A stretch of 64,000 bases of DNA, from positions 32,377,105-32,441,104 of the forward strand of contig OX578278.1 of NCBI GenBank assembly GCA_951217055.1, read 5' to 3'. The DNA comes from Gerris lacustris. Lineage: Eukaryota; Arthropoda; Insecta; Hemiptera; Gerridae. Below, one piece after another: positions 37,201-52,000 of the stretch (within the stretch, counting starts at the first letter, position 1; the number at the start of each line of letters is the position of its first letter). The translations under genes and the position numbers were made by a program. Under the pieces are notes generated by a model. The model worked only from the letters and a program-made list of their open reading frames with translations. It was not told where the DNA came from and ran no database searches.

Positions 37201-40200
37201 ATGGCAAAAAATAAGAATATTTGACATCAAACCTTTTTTTTATATCTCCAATATTTTGCCCCCTATATTGGAAATCAACCATTTTTATACTTTTGCCCTA
37301 ATTATCATTTATATAATCGAGTAGTGTCCCAACAACGATGCACCTTGAAATGATATCTGATCTGTTATTGTTAGGCTAAGGCATACAAATTTATTTCAAT
37401 AACAATAAATGTCTGTTTTGATTTGTTTGCCTTTAAAATAGATATATCATATCTAAATAGATATCTAAATTAATTTACTTAATTTTACTTTTTTTCTAAA
37501 TATAAAATTAAGCCCATTAATTAAGTTTCCATGGGCTTAACAGCTCGTATTATTATAAGTCTGGGACCATTGTGATTTTCATCGTACACCAGATTTTACT
37601 GAAACCTTGTCCCTATGTTAGGTTTCGAGAGCTATATAGCTGGTCCCACGGCTAGACCTATAAGGGCCCTCTTCTTTTTACTTTTTCTCATTTATATTCG
37701 TCATTGTAGTACTTCACACTAATAACTTTATGTATCGATTCTTTCAACTCTTATCCTTATAATAAGTTCTATTTTATACTTATTGTAAGTGCATACCAAT
37801 AAAAGGCGTATTACTGACAACTGCAAGCCTACTACTAACCATGTAAAACAAACCACCATGTTTTACTAACCATATAGTCCAGTCAATGAAGCATTTTGGC
37901 TCCCAATTTTTTCGGATGAGATGGATTGATGTGAAATTTGAACTGTAGCTAGGGACTAGCCCAAGAAACAAAAGTTATATAGTGCCGATGTGTGCTTTTA
38001 CCCCAGGGGTGACTGCCCCCCCTTCTCGGGGGTGGAATTTTATTAATAAAAAATAACTTCTAAAAAAACTTTGAAACTTGAAGCGATTTTCTAGCTCCTT
38101 CGTGGATTTTTCTTGAGATCCTTCGGGATACAGCTAATTTCTCGCTTCTCAGTCTCGGTACCTGGAAATTCTCTCGCAAACTTAATTACCACACCTGTTT
38201 CACAACTTTAATATTAACTAATATTAGTTTTAATTATTATTAATATTATTATTTAATATTTCAATAATAAATATTGGCGTAATTGGGTGTTCGGGACTTG
38301 AGACAGTCAGGCCCTTTAGGAGAGGTCCGGAACCCCCGGCACAAGCCTTACCTGCCGCCCCCTCTTGATGGGCCTGCTCTATGGTGACCATATACCTCCT
38401 TTTGACCGTGACAAACCCGTTATTTTAAGCTTTTGAAGGCTTTACACAAAGTAATTTGATAATACAGTAGCATGGTATTGAAGTGAATCTCTGTCATTCA
38501 CTTCGATACTATGTTACAACATGTTACTGTGAACAACTAATTTAGGATCTGAAGATGGTTATCAAGTAGCCTAAATTTGTTACTTGTTATTACAAATAAT
38601 TTGTGTAAAGACCTAGTGATTTTTTCTAAATGTCCGATTTACTTCGGTTTATTAACTGATTCTTTTTTAGATTACATGAACTATTGAATTTATTGAGATG
38701 CTACAACCGGAATCGTTTTTAGAATGCACAGATCCTGTAAAAAGGACAAATCCTATAAAATGGAAGTTAAAAAAAAAAAATCCCTTCAAGTCTTGCCAGC
38801 AAGTTACTAAAAGGGTTTCTTCGGTCATAAGAATTCATAAATACATAATTATTATTATTTTAACAAAATATGTATAAAATGTTTCACTTTTAAGATGCAA
38901 GGTGTGCATTATATTATCCTTTAGTATCATCGGCATGCACTTATTTGGTTATTTTAGGGGTAAAATGGCCGCTATTTTGGAAACACGTTATATTTTTGTG
39001 AACCAAATTTCAATACCTTTAAGATGTTATCCAACTTCAAATTTTCAAATAATAAAATTTTTGGAGCTCCGGAGTTACGGCCCCCTAAAATTGCTAAAAT
39101 TTGACTTTTTTATATCAACTCCCGTAAATATCATTGGACCACAGAGATGCGTATTTTTGCCTTATTTTTAGGAACTTTTCTAATGGGATAGCAGGGGGGG
39201 TACATTTTGAAAAAATGTAAATGTGTAATGTACATTTTGAAAAAATCCAAAATTTTTTTGCGTTTTGTTTTAATTTTTTGGGGGGTAAAATGGCCGCCAT
39301 TTTGGAAATACGATATATTTTTGTTAACAAAATTTCAATACCTTTAAAATGATACCCAACTTCTAATTTTCAAATCATAAAAATTTTGGGGCTTCGGAGT
39401 TACGGTCCCCTAAAACTTGACTTTTTTTTGGATTAACTCCCGGAAATTTCATTGGACCACAAAGATGTATATTTATATATTTTTGCCTTATATTTAGGAC
39501 CTATCCTAATGGGGTAGTGCAGGGGGGGGGGGGGGGTACATTTTGGGTTTGTTTTAATTTTGTTGGGGGTAAAATGGCTGCCATTTCGGAAACGCGATAT
39601 ATATTTGTAATCTACATTTTAATTCCTTTGAAATGATACCCAACTTGAAATTTACAAAAAATATAAAATATTGATCGTAGATCGCAGAAATTTTTATTGT
39701 TTAAGTTCGCACTAGTTTTTCTGTTTTTGGGCAAAAAAGTTTAACTTGTATACCAAATTTCAAGTCTATAGCTTTAGTAGGTCGGGAGATATACGCCAAC
39801 GACGAACTTCCAAAAGCATAATTTTAGGATGACCTCGAAACCCTAAAAAGAAATATATCGGACAGTACGAATTAGGTGGGACAAATAGTGCAGATTTACC
39901 AATTTTATTTAATTTTCAAATATTTATTTATTGTTTTATAAGGGTATTCGACAACTTGGTCATGTACACCCGATTTCAAATATGTATTGACTTTAAAAAG
40001 ATAAAGTAATAACATGCAATTTTGATTTAATTTTTATAAAGTGCTTGATCAAAATGTTAGAAAACAATTTATTTAAAATTTATAATTATCAATGCGATAG
40101 TCATGTGGTAAAGTTTGATATTTTAATTTTGGATAAAATGGCTTAAATAAAAATTCGTTTTGTTTTTAGTTTTAAACCCAATAGTATTATCTTTATATTA

Positions 40201-43200
40201 TATACATAAATTATATAATACATCTGTCTTTTATAAAGCGAAAGGGAAACAAATGATAAATTATGAATGGTAATGTATTCATTTTGGCTTTTATTGCTCC
40301 TTGTAGTTAAGTGAAAACAGAGTGAGGGGACCCTGGGGAAGCCAACAGGCTGTGGACCCAAGAGGACAGTATTTCTAGCCTCTGCACAGTATTCAATTCA
40401 ATTATCTAAAAGATACGAGCAAATAGCTTTAAATTTTCAACTTTATCTCTACTTATCTTTTATTAAAACTACTAAATATTTACTTTTCTTAGGTAGGCAT
40501 ACACTGAGAAAAAAAAAATACTTTAGGAAAGATAGTCAACTGCCCTCTTATACGACCGTTGTTAAGGTTAGAGTGGACGAGAACCTCCTCCTAGCAGTTT
40601 AGAATAGACAGTAGCGTCCCTCAAGAGGCCAGAGAAAAGAGGAACTAGCGATTTTTTTTAAACTGTAAAAAAATTCTACCTAGACGGGTACATTGTAAGC
40701 TACTGATCTTTATACAAGAGCCTCAAATTCAAACTACTGTGGTTCACAGAGGTAGATTTGGTTACAAGTCAATAAAATAGTGCTTAGCTTATACCCTATT
40801 AGTTCCCAAATGCGGTGGTCCCAAATGGAGTGGCACCAGTGGCGTGACGATAAATATTGGATATTAAGATAATAGTTGATCATGATGAGTGACATAGTTG
40901 AAAATGATAAGTGATATAGAAGGTAGGGAAGCGTGCCTTCATAAATTAACCTAACTATACTCTTTCAACTCACACGGCCAGGAGCTCCTTTCAACTATTA
41001 TATTATATCATCACTACTCAAAAAAAAACCTCCGCTTGCATTAAGTTGGAATTTTACTTGCATATTAAAATAGTACTTGAGACGTTATACGAGTATATTA
41101 TGAAGTTTAAATACAAAGAAGATTCGTTAGAACATAAGATATAGGTAATAAGATATTGGCTGTGTCTATTGCACTGAATATTTCAAGTTCTAACACTAAA
41201 TATCGAGTTGCTCTATTGCTTATTCACGCGTAATTTAATAAAAATATTGAATATTAAGAAAAAAGTTAATCATGATTGGAGTCACAATTGAAGACGATTA
41301 GACGATTAGTGAAATAGAGGGTATTGAAGTGGGGGTTCCGGGTGACTATTATTTCTTCATTATAACTACACCCCTTTAACTCACACACCTGCCTTTCGAC
41401 AAAAACTTCTGCTTTTATCAAGTTAAAATTTGTACATACAGTCTACTCCCGATAAATTGAAATCTTGGGGACCTCAAGAAAAATTCTAATTAACGAGTTT
41501 TTAATTATTGGGTGTTTTATTTATCACGAGGAGCCAAGGGAAAATTTAAAATTAACGACAGTTGAGAAAACGTACATTGTACAGTACATATGTACAGTAC
41601 AATCAAATATATTTGATTGTAACTTTATTCCGGTATAGTCTTGAAATTTTGGATGATACCCTGATCTAATGGTAGTAACTTAGAGGTACTGTGTTAGGGC
41701 CGGATTTAACAATTTTCCCTTCAATTTATAGCATGTTACCGAGAAAATGATCTCCGTTCCTACTTCAAATTACCGAGTGTATCTAAATACACAGGTTTTC
41801 TTCAATTTACCGGGAGAATCTCAAGGGATCGGAGTATTTCTTCAAATTACCAGGAGTTTCAATTTATCGAGAGTTTTAATTATCGGGACCAGACTGCACT
41901 TGTTTCAAAAGTACTTTAGACGATTTATCTGAAATTTTATTAAAATCGATTCATTGGAATGTTATATATTATTAAAAACGTTGTTTTCTCTTTTTATAAA
42001 AAAATGTTTAGATCCGATTTAACAGTTTTACCGATCTTTATCTCTTCACTGCAGTGTCGGTGTTGGTTTTAATAACAAAATGTTCGTCTCATAAAATAGA
42101 TGATGTTAGAATCTTTTCCAGTCCTAAAATCCCAATTTTAAATTTGAAGCGAGTTTGGCGCGCGAACGCTAGCCTGGGTTCGGGTTAAAGGAACATAAAT
42201 ATATTAATACTATATTTCAACTAAGTCTGTCAACTTTTACTTTTTTTTTTTTTTTTTTTTTTTTTAAACAAATTTTTTATTGGCATAAGTATAACAAAAA
42301 AAATATTTGTGTTTACCGGAGCCATAATGTTATTTTGAGAGGGGTTATTTTGTGCCTTTTTTTTTAATTTTGATATTTTGTAAGGGATTGGAGCTTTTTA
42401 ATCAAATTTGGGGAAGGGTATAATGGACAATTTTGGAGTATATATTTATATTTATATTTTTTATTTTTCTAAACGGAATTTTTTTATTAACTTTTACTTA
42501 AAGTTATTGACGCAAGCCGCAAGCGTAACGTTACTGGTAGACAGACACGATCCATGTTTGGTTAGATTTAAATGATAAATGTAGTTTAATAGCTACTTAT
42601 AAAATGACGAATGAGTTATTTTGTCGCCGTTCCCGATCTATAGAAAATAAGCTACTAGTGCAGTAAAATTAGACATTGCACATAGGAAGAATTTCTGGAA
42701 AGCTGGATTTTCGTTTGAACCTTAAGATAATAAAGGAAACATAATAAAATTACTACTAATTTAGCTAAAAAAACAATAATATTTATAAATACAAAACAAA
42801 ATATTATAAAACAATTTTTCAACATAGAAATTAAAATAATTTAATAAAATAATAATGTCAAAATTAGCTTTGAAAAAAACATAATTGAACTCTTCAGAAT
42901 AGCATTTAAACAACTTCCTGTCCAAGTTAAATGAACAAATAAATAAAGACTAGTTTTATCTCTTGTCATTAAATTACTTATCTAATCTTCTAAAGATAAG
43001 ATTCAGTACATAATCTTACTATTTTACAAGAACATTAAAAGCTACAATAAATATTATTATATGAATGTAAAACAACATTTTTTTTTAATTATTATATTAT
43101 TTATATTAATAATTGCCGTGGCAGCAGGAGTTATTTATTGAGGAAGGCTATCAAAGTTAACTCGGTAATTTGTCAGATTAATTGCCGTAGCAGCAGAACT

Positions 43201-46027
43201 TATTTAGGAAGAGTATCAAAGTTAACTATCTTCATATATTACCTAGTCACAGTTTAAATTTAAAGTATTGCGATGAGGCAAAAATGTTGCACTTCTTAAT
43301 GGATTTACACGTTTTCAGCTCCCTTTACCCAAAAAATATTGTTAAAATTGTCTGACTACCGCCTGCGTCAATAAGTTATCGGGCATCGAGTCTGATCTAC
43401 TCTACCAATTTCAGCGATATTTAGTGTAGTTATTTGGTAGGGTCATATCTACAAAAATCAAGTCAATCTAGAGCTGAACTTAGTAACGCTGAGAGATACG
43501 TGGGGTCAATGTTATTTTTGCTAATTTAAATAATACATACTACCTACTAGAGTATATACCTTTACTTATGAGTGTGTACTATACAAATGTTTGCACCATT
43601 GAATTTTTATTAATGATGAATGTTTAATCACTTTGTACCACTCATGGAGAATTTATCTTAATGATCATTCTTTATTTAAGAAAAATTGCACCGCTAATTT
43701 TTTTCTTAACGAAGAATTTTCCAATATACTATTTTCTTTCCTCCTCATATAGCTGCCACTTCTGCTAGATATTTTGAATTCTTTTAATCTAAAATTTTAT
43801 TTATCATGATATTACTATAAAACATTTATTTACATCTTAAATAGCTGTAAATTGTTTTCTATAAAGCAAAAATTAATTTAAAGCTGGAAATTAATTTTAA
43901 ATTTCTGCAGTCTTCGATATAAATGTAAATGTTGCTGATCGACAATTTATGTTTATTTATAATTGTCAAAATAGAGAGATGAATCCGTAATAATTTAACA
44001 AAAAATGCCTAGGATTCCTTAATATAATGTTTGTGTCTTTGATAATGTTTGTTTTTTATCCTGTAATAGGAGCTTTTTTTATATTCTTCTGAAGTTAAAC
44101 TTTTATTTTAATGGCCTTTTGGAAGAATATCTAAATTTCTTGAACCGTCTCATCAAATTTGATGAAATGTAACATGTAATATGACTATTTTACATGGTTT
44201 GTGTTTTTTATCGTAACTTTTATTTTAACTTCAGATTTTATCGTATTGACTTCATCTAAAGTTTATCAATATAAACCTATTCAATACTCGTCATGAACAA
44301 CGATGTTTAAGGCCGGGCGCATATTGAGACGCAGGACAGGGTAACACCTTTTTTTTCAACCGCAGAAATATCGAGACCGGACAAATTGAAACGCCAGATC
44401 AACTAGCGTCGAGTAGGCTAGTCGGGAATTGCCCTGCCCTTTTCTGCGTCTCAGTCCATGTGGTTTCGTATGTTGCTGCGGTTAAAAATGTGTTGCCCTA
44501 CTCTGCATCGCCTGCGTGTCAATTTGCGCCTGTCTTGGACATTTTAAAACGGGTAATCCGTAATCCGAAATATGATCATTGCTTCCAAATTGTTGCAGAA
44601 GTTTCTTCTTCTGAATGTGCAAGATCCGACCCAATGAATCTAGTTTGGAAGAAGTAATCTTTGAAATTAATGTAGCATGATTCCACTGATGGTAATGTTG
44701 GGTTCGAAAACGTTTTTTGTCGGTATCGTACTCACATTGACTACCATTGCCTTTTAATTCGTGGACGCCTTTTATTACGTGAACGTAACAGGTCATTGCA
44801 GAGTATGTCTCTTCTAGATTATACTTAAGCTAATAGCTTTTATAGTCATTTATTGACGTTATCGATGTTAAATCTAGAAGTTTTTGGTAGCTATGAGCTA
44901 AACGATACGTTCATAACTTGCTGCTAAAGAATTACTTTTTCAAATTTTCTTAATGATATCTTTAATCGATGTAGGTCTCATGAGGAGGGGGAGGAGCTTG
45001 AGGAAGTGATGTAGTCAGAGGTCTTTCCTCTTGCGTCACTTCTTGACTTCTTGGTCTCATTCGTTTAACTTTAGGTCTGTAGTACCTTATGTAGATGACT
45101 AAGAACACGAAGGACACAACGTGAGTAATCCCTATAACATACAGACCATAGTGATGCCAGTAACTATTGGATTCAGTATTGTTCCACTTGGCCCAAATGA
45201 CCCAAACAATGGTAAGTCCTAAATTTTCGCCAATTGTAACCAAGTAGAACAGCGTATAAAGAATACCTGGTTTGGCGAATTGTATTCTGACTTCAATTAG
45301 GCAAAATATAAAGACGAAGGGAAGGAAAATTTTGGTCGGTAATGAAGCCGTGAAGTTAGGAGAGGGTAAGATGTAAATGAAGAATAGGATGTAATGAGCT
45401 ACACATACTCCTAAGACAACGAAGGGATAATAATAAGCGGCGAATCCTAAGCAGAGGATTCGAGCTAAAAGGAAATTGAACCAGAAGAAGAAAAGAACCA
45501 CTTTTCCAAGAGGTGCATCTTCAGCCATAGCTTTAATCCACCTAGACCTAACAGGAAGTCTTATGTTCTCTCTTGCGGTGATGTCGCAGTCATCAACATT
45601 ATCTGGCTCGTTTGGAGGAGCGTTACCTAGTACTCGCTTCCTTCCTCCTTTAGCTTGACTCTCATATCGGTGGTAGTTGGCAGTAACTAGCGAGAGCGTT
45701 ATCAGCGAACTGATCAGGCACAATGCTTGCATTTCCTCTGCAACAGTAAAAACATTTAAAAAATTAAAATTTATCTTCGCTTAGTTATTTGAAATTAACG
45801 GTTTATGATGATATTTATGGTTTGAATATTTCTGTATGGTTTTTGCTTCAGTTTCGTCTAATTTAAGCTCGTTCGCATGGGTGATTTTTCGACCGTCGGA
45901 TGTTTGACCGCTTCAAATGTTGGGTTTCCGCAGGAGCGGCCAAAAATTCGCTTCATTTACTTAACTTTTTGTAGTTATGACGTACGGAAGTACGCTACAA
46001 TAAAATGCTAAAACAAAATAAATAATA

Positions 46028-46062
<35 letters not shown>

Positions 46063-49000
46063 ACGGAAAACGACAAAAGAGACTGCTCCTTTGAATGTAT
46101 ATATGTAACTGTGGCGGCTGAAAAATCACTCGTGCGAACGCTCCCACATCTATCCCGCATGCCGTCTTGAAAATGGAACTGTTGTGGTTTTAAAACTACC
46201 TCGGTTATTCTTCGGATCCATGAAATCAATGGTTTTTTCCCACCGCGGCTAAGCGGTCGAAATACTGCTCGTGTGAACGAGGCCTAAAATATTAACAAGG
46301 AACTTAAATGTCACTTCCGTTTTTCCCAAATATTGTAGAATTATAGTGAGCTACAGGCGACTTTAATAATTAAGTAACAAAGGAACCTGCTTCGTGACAA
46401 GACTTGAATATAAGCACGCCATTCGAACACGATTCTATTAGACAGCTTAGATGTTTGGAGCCAATACCGAACATAGATACCAACATTGTGGGAGTTGAAT
46501 AAAAATAATGAAAAAAAAAAAACAGTTCTCTATCAAGCATTTGATTAACGTATCAAACAAGATGAAATTACATCATCCATTCTCAGCATTAATGAATTGC
46601 AGCTGTTCCAAAATGCAATTTGTTAGACCTTTAAAAATGTAATCAAACTTCATATTGGCATTTGAAATACGTTGTTGTATCAGTGGCGTATCCAGCGGCT
46701 AGGTCTGGAGGGGGCACATTCTAAGTCAGTTTAGATTAGGGGGGGGGGGAGAGAGAATTCGTAGTGGTAGCAAGAAAAGGGAACTACTTATTCAACAAAG
46801 CAACTGCCCCCCCCCCCCTGCCAACTGGCAAAAGGCCAAAAGGCAAGATACAACACAGTTGTATCTTGCATTTTTATCACCTGCATGGTCTGTCCCCCGG
46901 TTACCCGCCTTCGGGTTCAATTTGGGAACCCGGTTAAAGAAATAAGTTTTAGGAGAAACAAATTTGGAAATCTTTGTTCATCCCCATAATACGGACTTAA
47001 GATCAAATTCCCCACTGCACTGCCATCACTGGTGTTTCTTTTTATTGTAATGTTTTGGATAAATTAATTATTTGACTATTCATACCTGTGTGCTCATTGG
47101 AGGTGTGCCTCGTGATGAGAAGGGAAAGCTGTAGTACAGCTTGAGGTCCAGCCTGCATGAAGGCCTGGAGAAAGAGATACGATTCCATCATGCGGTTTTC
47201 TGTAGCCTCGTATTGCATTAGTGCTTCTTCTCTTTGAGGATCACTTTGACGTAGCGCTTCAATCGCCCAGAATATCCGCTCTCCAAAACTAATCATCCAA
47301 ATTATTAACAAAACGTTATCGCAGTGATTATAATTTTATAATAATAATGAATATTAATTTGATAAGTGCAATAAGAAACTGTTAGCAAATTAGCAATGCC
47401 TTTTTAAGATTTCGTTAATTGGTAGTGAATATTTCTTTCTTGAGACCTAAATTGTTTGACTGAGGTGACCTTGATTTGAGAATCTCTTTGCATTAAATGG
47501 GTAAGAATTTAAACCATTATTTTAGAACTAATTTCCTTTTAGAACAAATTTACAACGGGTAACAAACACAAATATGTATCGCTTCAGCCAAATAGATTTA
47601 CCTTTAGATTAGATCGATGATCCAACAAATAGGTCAATCAATTAATTAATTGTAAAAATCTCAATAGGTGATAGTAAATTTAGTAAAGCTTTATAGTAGT
47701 TTCTTTAAAATTAGACTATTTATTGTGCTTATAGAAAGCACCTGTGAGAAGTCATTACCAGAATAGTGGCCTAAGTTGTTAGAGGAGGTAGTTTGGTCAT
47801 CGATTAAACAAATGGTTCGGTTGATAATGGTAACTAAACCATTGTCTTAGTCGGAACAGGTTGATCGTAAACCTTGTGAGACTTTTTATAGAGGATGTAG
47901 GTCCTTCGCTATGCTTGACTATCTTTGCAAAAGAATGCATTAGACGCGTGTCACTTTAAATAAAGCTTGCAATTTAGTATATTAAAAATAATCATACCAG
48001 AATAGTGGTCTAAGAGGATAGATGAGAAGGGCAGTGAACTCTATGAGAAGCCAGATGAAGATTGTTCCAGGTGAAGGTGGATCAGGTGGCTTGGCCAGTC
48101 TTAGGTACAGGATAATTAACGGTGGAGCGTACGTGATGACTAGGGTAGCTAGCCCAGTTAAGATGTTACCCTCTCGGAGAAGCTGTATTCCTGAACATCG
48201 AAAGCTTAATTAATTAATTGTAAAAAAGATAATCGTGATTGGGAGGTTTCTACCATTAAATAATTAAATAAATATATCTGGTTTGATCTCAAAAATAGAA
48301 TTTCCACCAATAATCGCAAGTGTTTACTCGTTTCTTACATATTGCATTGATTAGGAAGTAAGAGAATAACGTCTTAAAAGAGTAAACATGATCAGTTTAG
48401 TGTTGCAAGTATATTAATTGAGAGGTTTTCATCTACACAGATCGCTGGTAATATCAATTTTAATAAGGTAAAACATGGCTTTCAAGGTGGTGACAGCATC
48501 ATGTTGGTTGGGCTTTCCGAAGTTTCGCCTCCTGTATGCTGGAGTCCTAGCAAAAAAAACATTCTCCTTGAAATTGTCTCTTTTTTAGATCATCACGTCC
48601 CTAAAGATGCTTCTATAGCTCAAACCCATCCAACACACATCTAGGTTTTCCGGTCACCACATGGAGAACCTAGCAATCCAAAATGACATCGACTGCGGAA
48701 GCTTACGCCCTAAGATATTCGAAACAAGTTTGTAATATCATTTCGTACTTAAATTTAGTTTTGACTCAGTTGATTCCAAAAACTGTCAATTCTTAGAATG
48801 GCCTGAAACTACTTTATAAATTCTTTGAACAAATACCGTTTGTTAAAATTACAAACCTATAGCAAGGTCGGTGGCCAAATCGAAGACATAGACTATATTG
48901 AGGAAAAGAGCTGGTATTAAATATAGTAGCCATATTTGCTGCGCTACTGTCAGGGGGAACCCCAGCATATGTGTCTCCTTATTATCCAAAATTGAGCTGG

Positions 49001-52000
49001 CCATCTCTCTGAAACATAAATGAAGAAAGTTTTGTTAATAAATTATTATTAAAAAATAAAAAATTGAATAGAAAATTATTAAACAATAATCAATTGCTTA
49101 CCAAATATTATTATTAAACAATAATAAATTGAATAGCGAAGCCTTTCTTTGCTAAACAAATCAAACTCGTTTTCACCACATTTTGAAAAATTCTTTTGAG
49201 AATTATCCCTGTAATAATAATAATGGGTTCAAAACGTACATAATTCACAATATTTCAAAAGTGGTCTCTTTCTTAAGCTCTATATTTATTAGTTTATTAT
49301 TGTGGTTATATAGATCTCTTTAAATCAAAGGGTGTTTGAAGGACTTAAGCAGTGTTTGAGTTTAAAGCACCACAAGTAGTTCAAATAGAGCATTGTGTAT
49401 GTGGCATTATTTAAAACGATAATTAGATGATAATTTTCAAACAACATTCGAAGCGAATTTTAAATTTCTATTGATTAAACAGAATAATGAGATTTTGCTT
49501 TAAGCAAATCTGCTAGGATTGTTTCTCAATCTACACACAGGCACCAGCAAACTGTTTGAAAAAAAAATACGTGTGGTGTCGCGGGACACCCGGTAGTAAC
49601 GAAGTTCCTTACATTATTCATTAAATATAAATTTTAAAAATCACACTGCTTAGTACGTATACATTGGTAACTACTTATACATGGCGGAGTTAGAAAAGAG
49701 ACAAAATTAAAAGTAACGAACTGTTTGTACCTAGCAGAAAAAGGCAAAATTAAAAAAAAAATCATTATTTGTATAATTAAAGCAAGCGTCTTACTATAAA
49801 TACATATTGAATATAAGAAAAAAGTTGATCATGATGAGTTTATAGTGAAAGAGTATGTTTGTTAAAGGAGTTTTGATTGAAATAGGACTGTTTTCTACCT
49901 ATCCGGCCAATTAATTTAAAATATATCTCTTCCCTACTCTACAGCTTCTGCTTGTATCAAGGTGAAATTTTACATGATTATATTTTATTTAAGCCGCGTC
50001 AACACGATCCAAGTTGACTTGGACCAAATCAGTTTTGACTCTATTTTGACGCTACTTGGATCGTGTAAACAGGTTATCAAAGTCAACTTGGACATGCAAG
50101 TTGAGTTAGACGTTATTTGATCTAAGTAGACTTGGATGGCGTCAACCATATGATTATGACAAGAAAGCTGTCAAAAATGAGAAAAGACGTGAAAAGTTGT
50201 GACGGATTTGTTTATAAGAAGGGAATTGACAGCTTTTATTTCTTTTAAATTTTTGGGTTTTTTTCCTTTGCTTCTAAATGGTTTTTTTGACAAGTTCCTC
50301 TACTTGGATCGTGTAAACCTGCATCAAAATTTCATTTTTACTTTGACCAAGTAGATTTGATCAAAATTACTTGGTCCAAGTCTACTTGGATCGTGTAAAC
50401 CCGCCTTTATTTACAAAAATAGTGACATTTTTGACATATATAACAAAAATAATCAAAACAAGTCAAGTAACAGGCTTCCTTAATAACAATTTTTCCCGTC
50501 TTTTGATGCTTACGTTTACGCGAGCGTTGCGCGTGAACGCTTGGGCGGATAACGTTTTCCGACGAACTCAGCCTGGGCATTGGTAAAATGAACATGTGTA
50601 CCAAATTTCATCTAACTCGGTGATCTTTTACTCAAGTTATCGTCATCTGTAGATTTCGTGACGGATTTTGCGTGACGGTGATTTTGTGACGGTTATTTTG
50701 TGACGGTGATTTTGGTCGTTTTTTTCGGATTCACTCCCGGGCTCCAGAACGTGCCATAAGGAACTTCGTTCCAAAAATGAGAATTACGTCGGTCTATTTA
50801 ACTTTTTGTTATATTATGTAAGCATTGGGAATATGGATTTTATTGACCCACAACTGAAAGTTCAATGGAGGGACTACCTTCTGTACTTCTGTAGCATTTA
50901 GGCGTGCTAATTTTCATTCAGGTTTCATCCCTTAGTCCTTGTAGAACCATACCTTATGCTAGAAGGCAGAATCTTCTCTTAGCCTTTATTTCAGGGTTCC
51001 TGTAAGGACTTCCTAAATACCTTATCGGTCTCGGAGCCTGGATCAGGATTTAACTTATGAGAGATCAGTGAGCAAATCGAGTCAGATGTTTGCGCCCTTT
51101 TCTCCACCGAGGAGTTACTACAGGAATATGTAATGATGGATGATTGATGAAGATTAAGGTGGAGCAAGAAAAAGTGCATTAAAAGCGATTAATAATAACA
51201 TATGTTTAACTAAGCTATAACATTATTACAATTAAAGAAGACAAAACAATAACAAAACATTCAAAAACATTGAGAGCATGACCTTTCGGCCGTCTGCTGG
51301 AGTAGCGGGTATTATTTTTTTTTTTTTTTTCATACAAATACTTAATCTTACTAAATAAAACTATAACATTAATTAAATTTTATAAATAACTACACAATCC
51401 AAATCAATATATTTGTACGCATTGAAATGTAGTTTAACGGTGTATAGTGTATATAGGCACATAAACCGGCTTTAAATCTGTTTCTAGGCTTAAGGCATAA
51501 ATATGGTTATTTTGCGGAAGTTTTAAAATTCTCTTGAAAATCATTCTTTGAACTTTTTCAACCTCATCAAAGTGCTATATCCCCAAATTTGTGGCCATAA
51601 CATAATACAGAGCGAGTCACAGTGTGGAAAACTAACTTAACTTAAAACTAACTTTTTTTTAGAAAACGGAGTGTGGTAATTGTTTAAAATATGTTTCCAT
51701 GACATATTGTAGCTGAGTTTGGCGATTGAACTTATATTAGTGAAATTTACGCAATATGACTCTATATAGGAGGCCCGTGGTTCAGGTCCCGGTGCTGGGG
51801 TCGATTTTTCTCTGTATGTCTCCCGTAGTTAATGATAATTATAATTTGATTTAAATCACACTATGACTGGAATTAAGTTAAGAAATAACAATTAAATTTA
51901 GCGTCCATTCTCTATAAGACGAGTTCAAGAAACTGGCTATATAGGTAAATTAAATGTACATAGTAAGGCTGTAATGTTCTTATGAAACATCACTGTTTTT

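Noticed and set aside
44482..44796. 104-residue minus frame downstream of XKR
   Set aside because: Overlaps the MITE at 44311-44535; no family resemblance or splice signals.
48470..48660. Plus-strand [13 protein letters not shown] reading, recalling a Tc1 transposase GGGSVMVWG motif
   Set aside because: Only one short block; no downstream catalytic residues or inverted ends.
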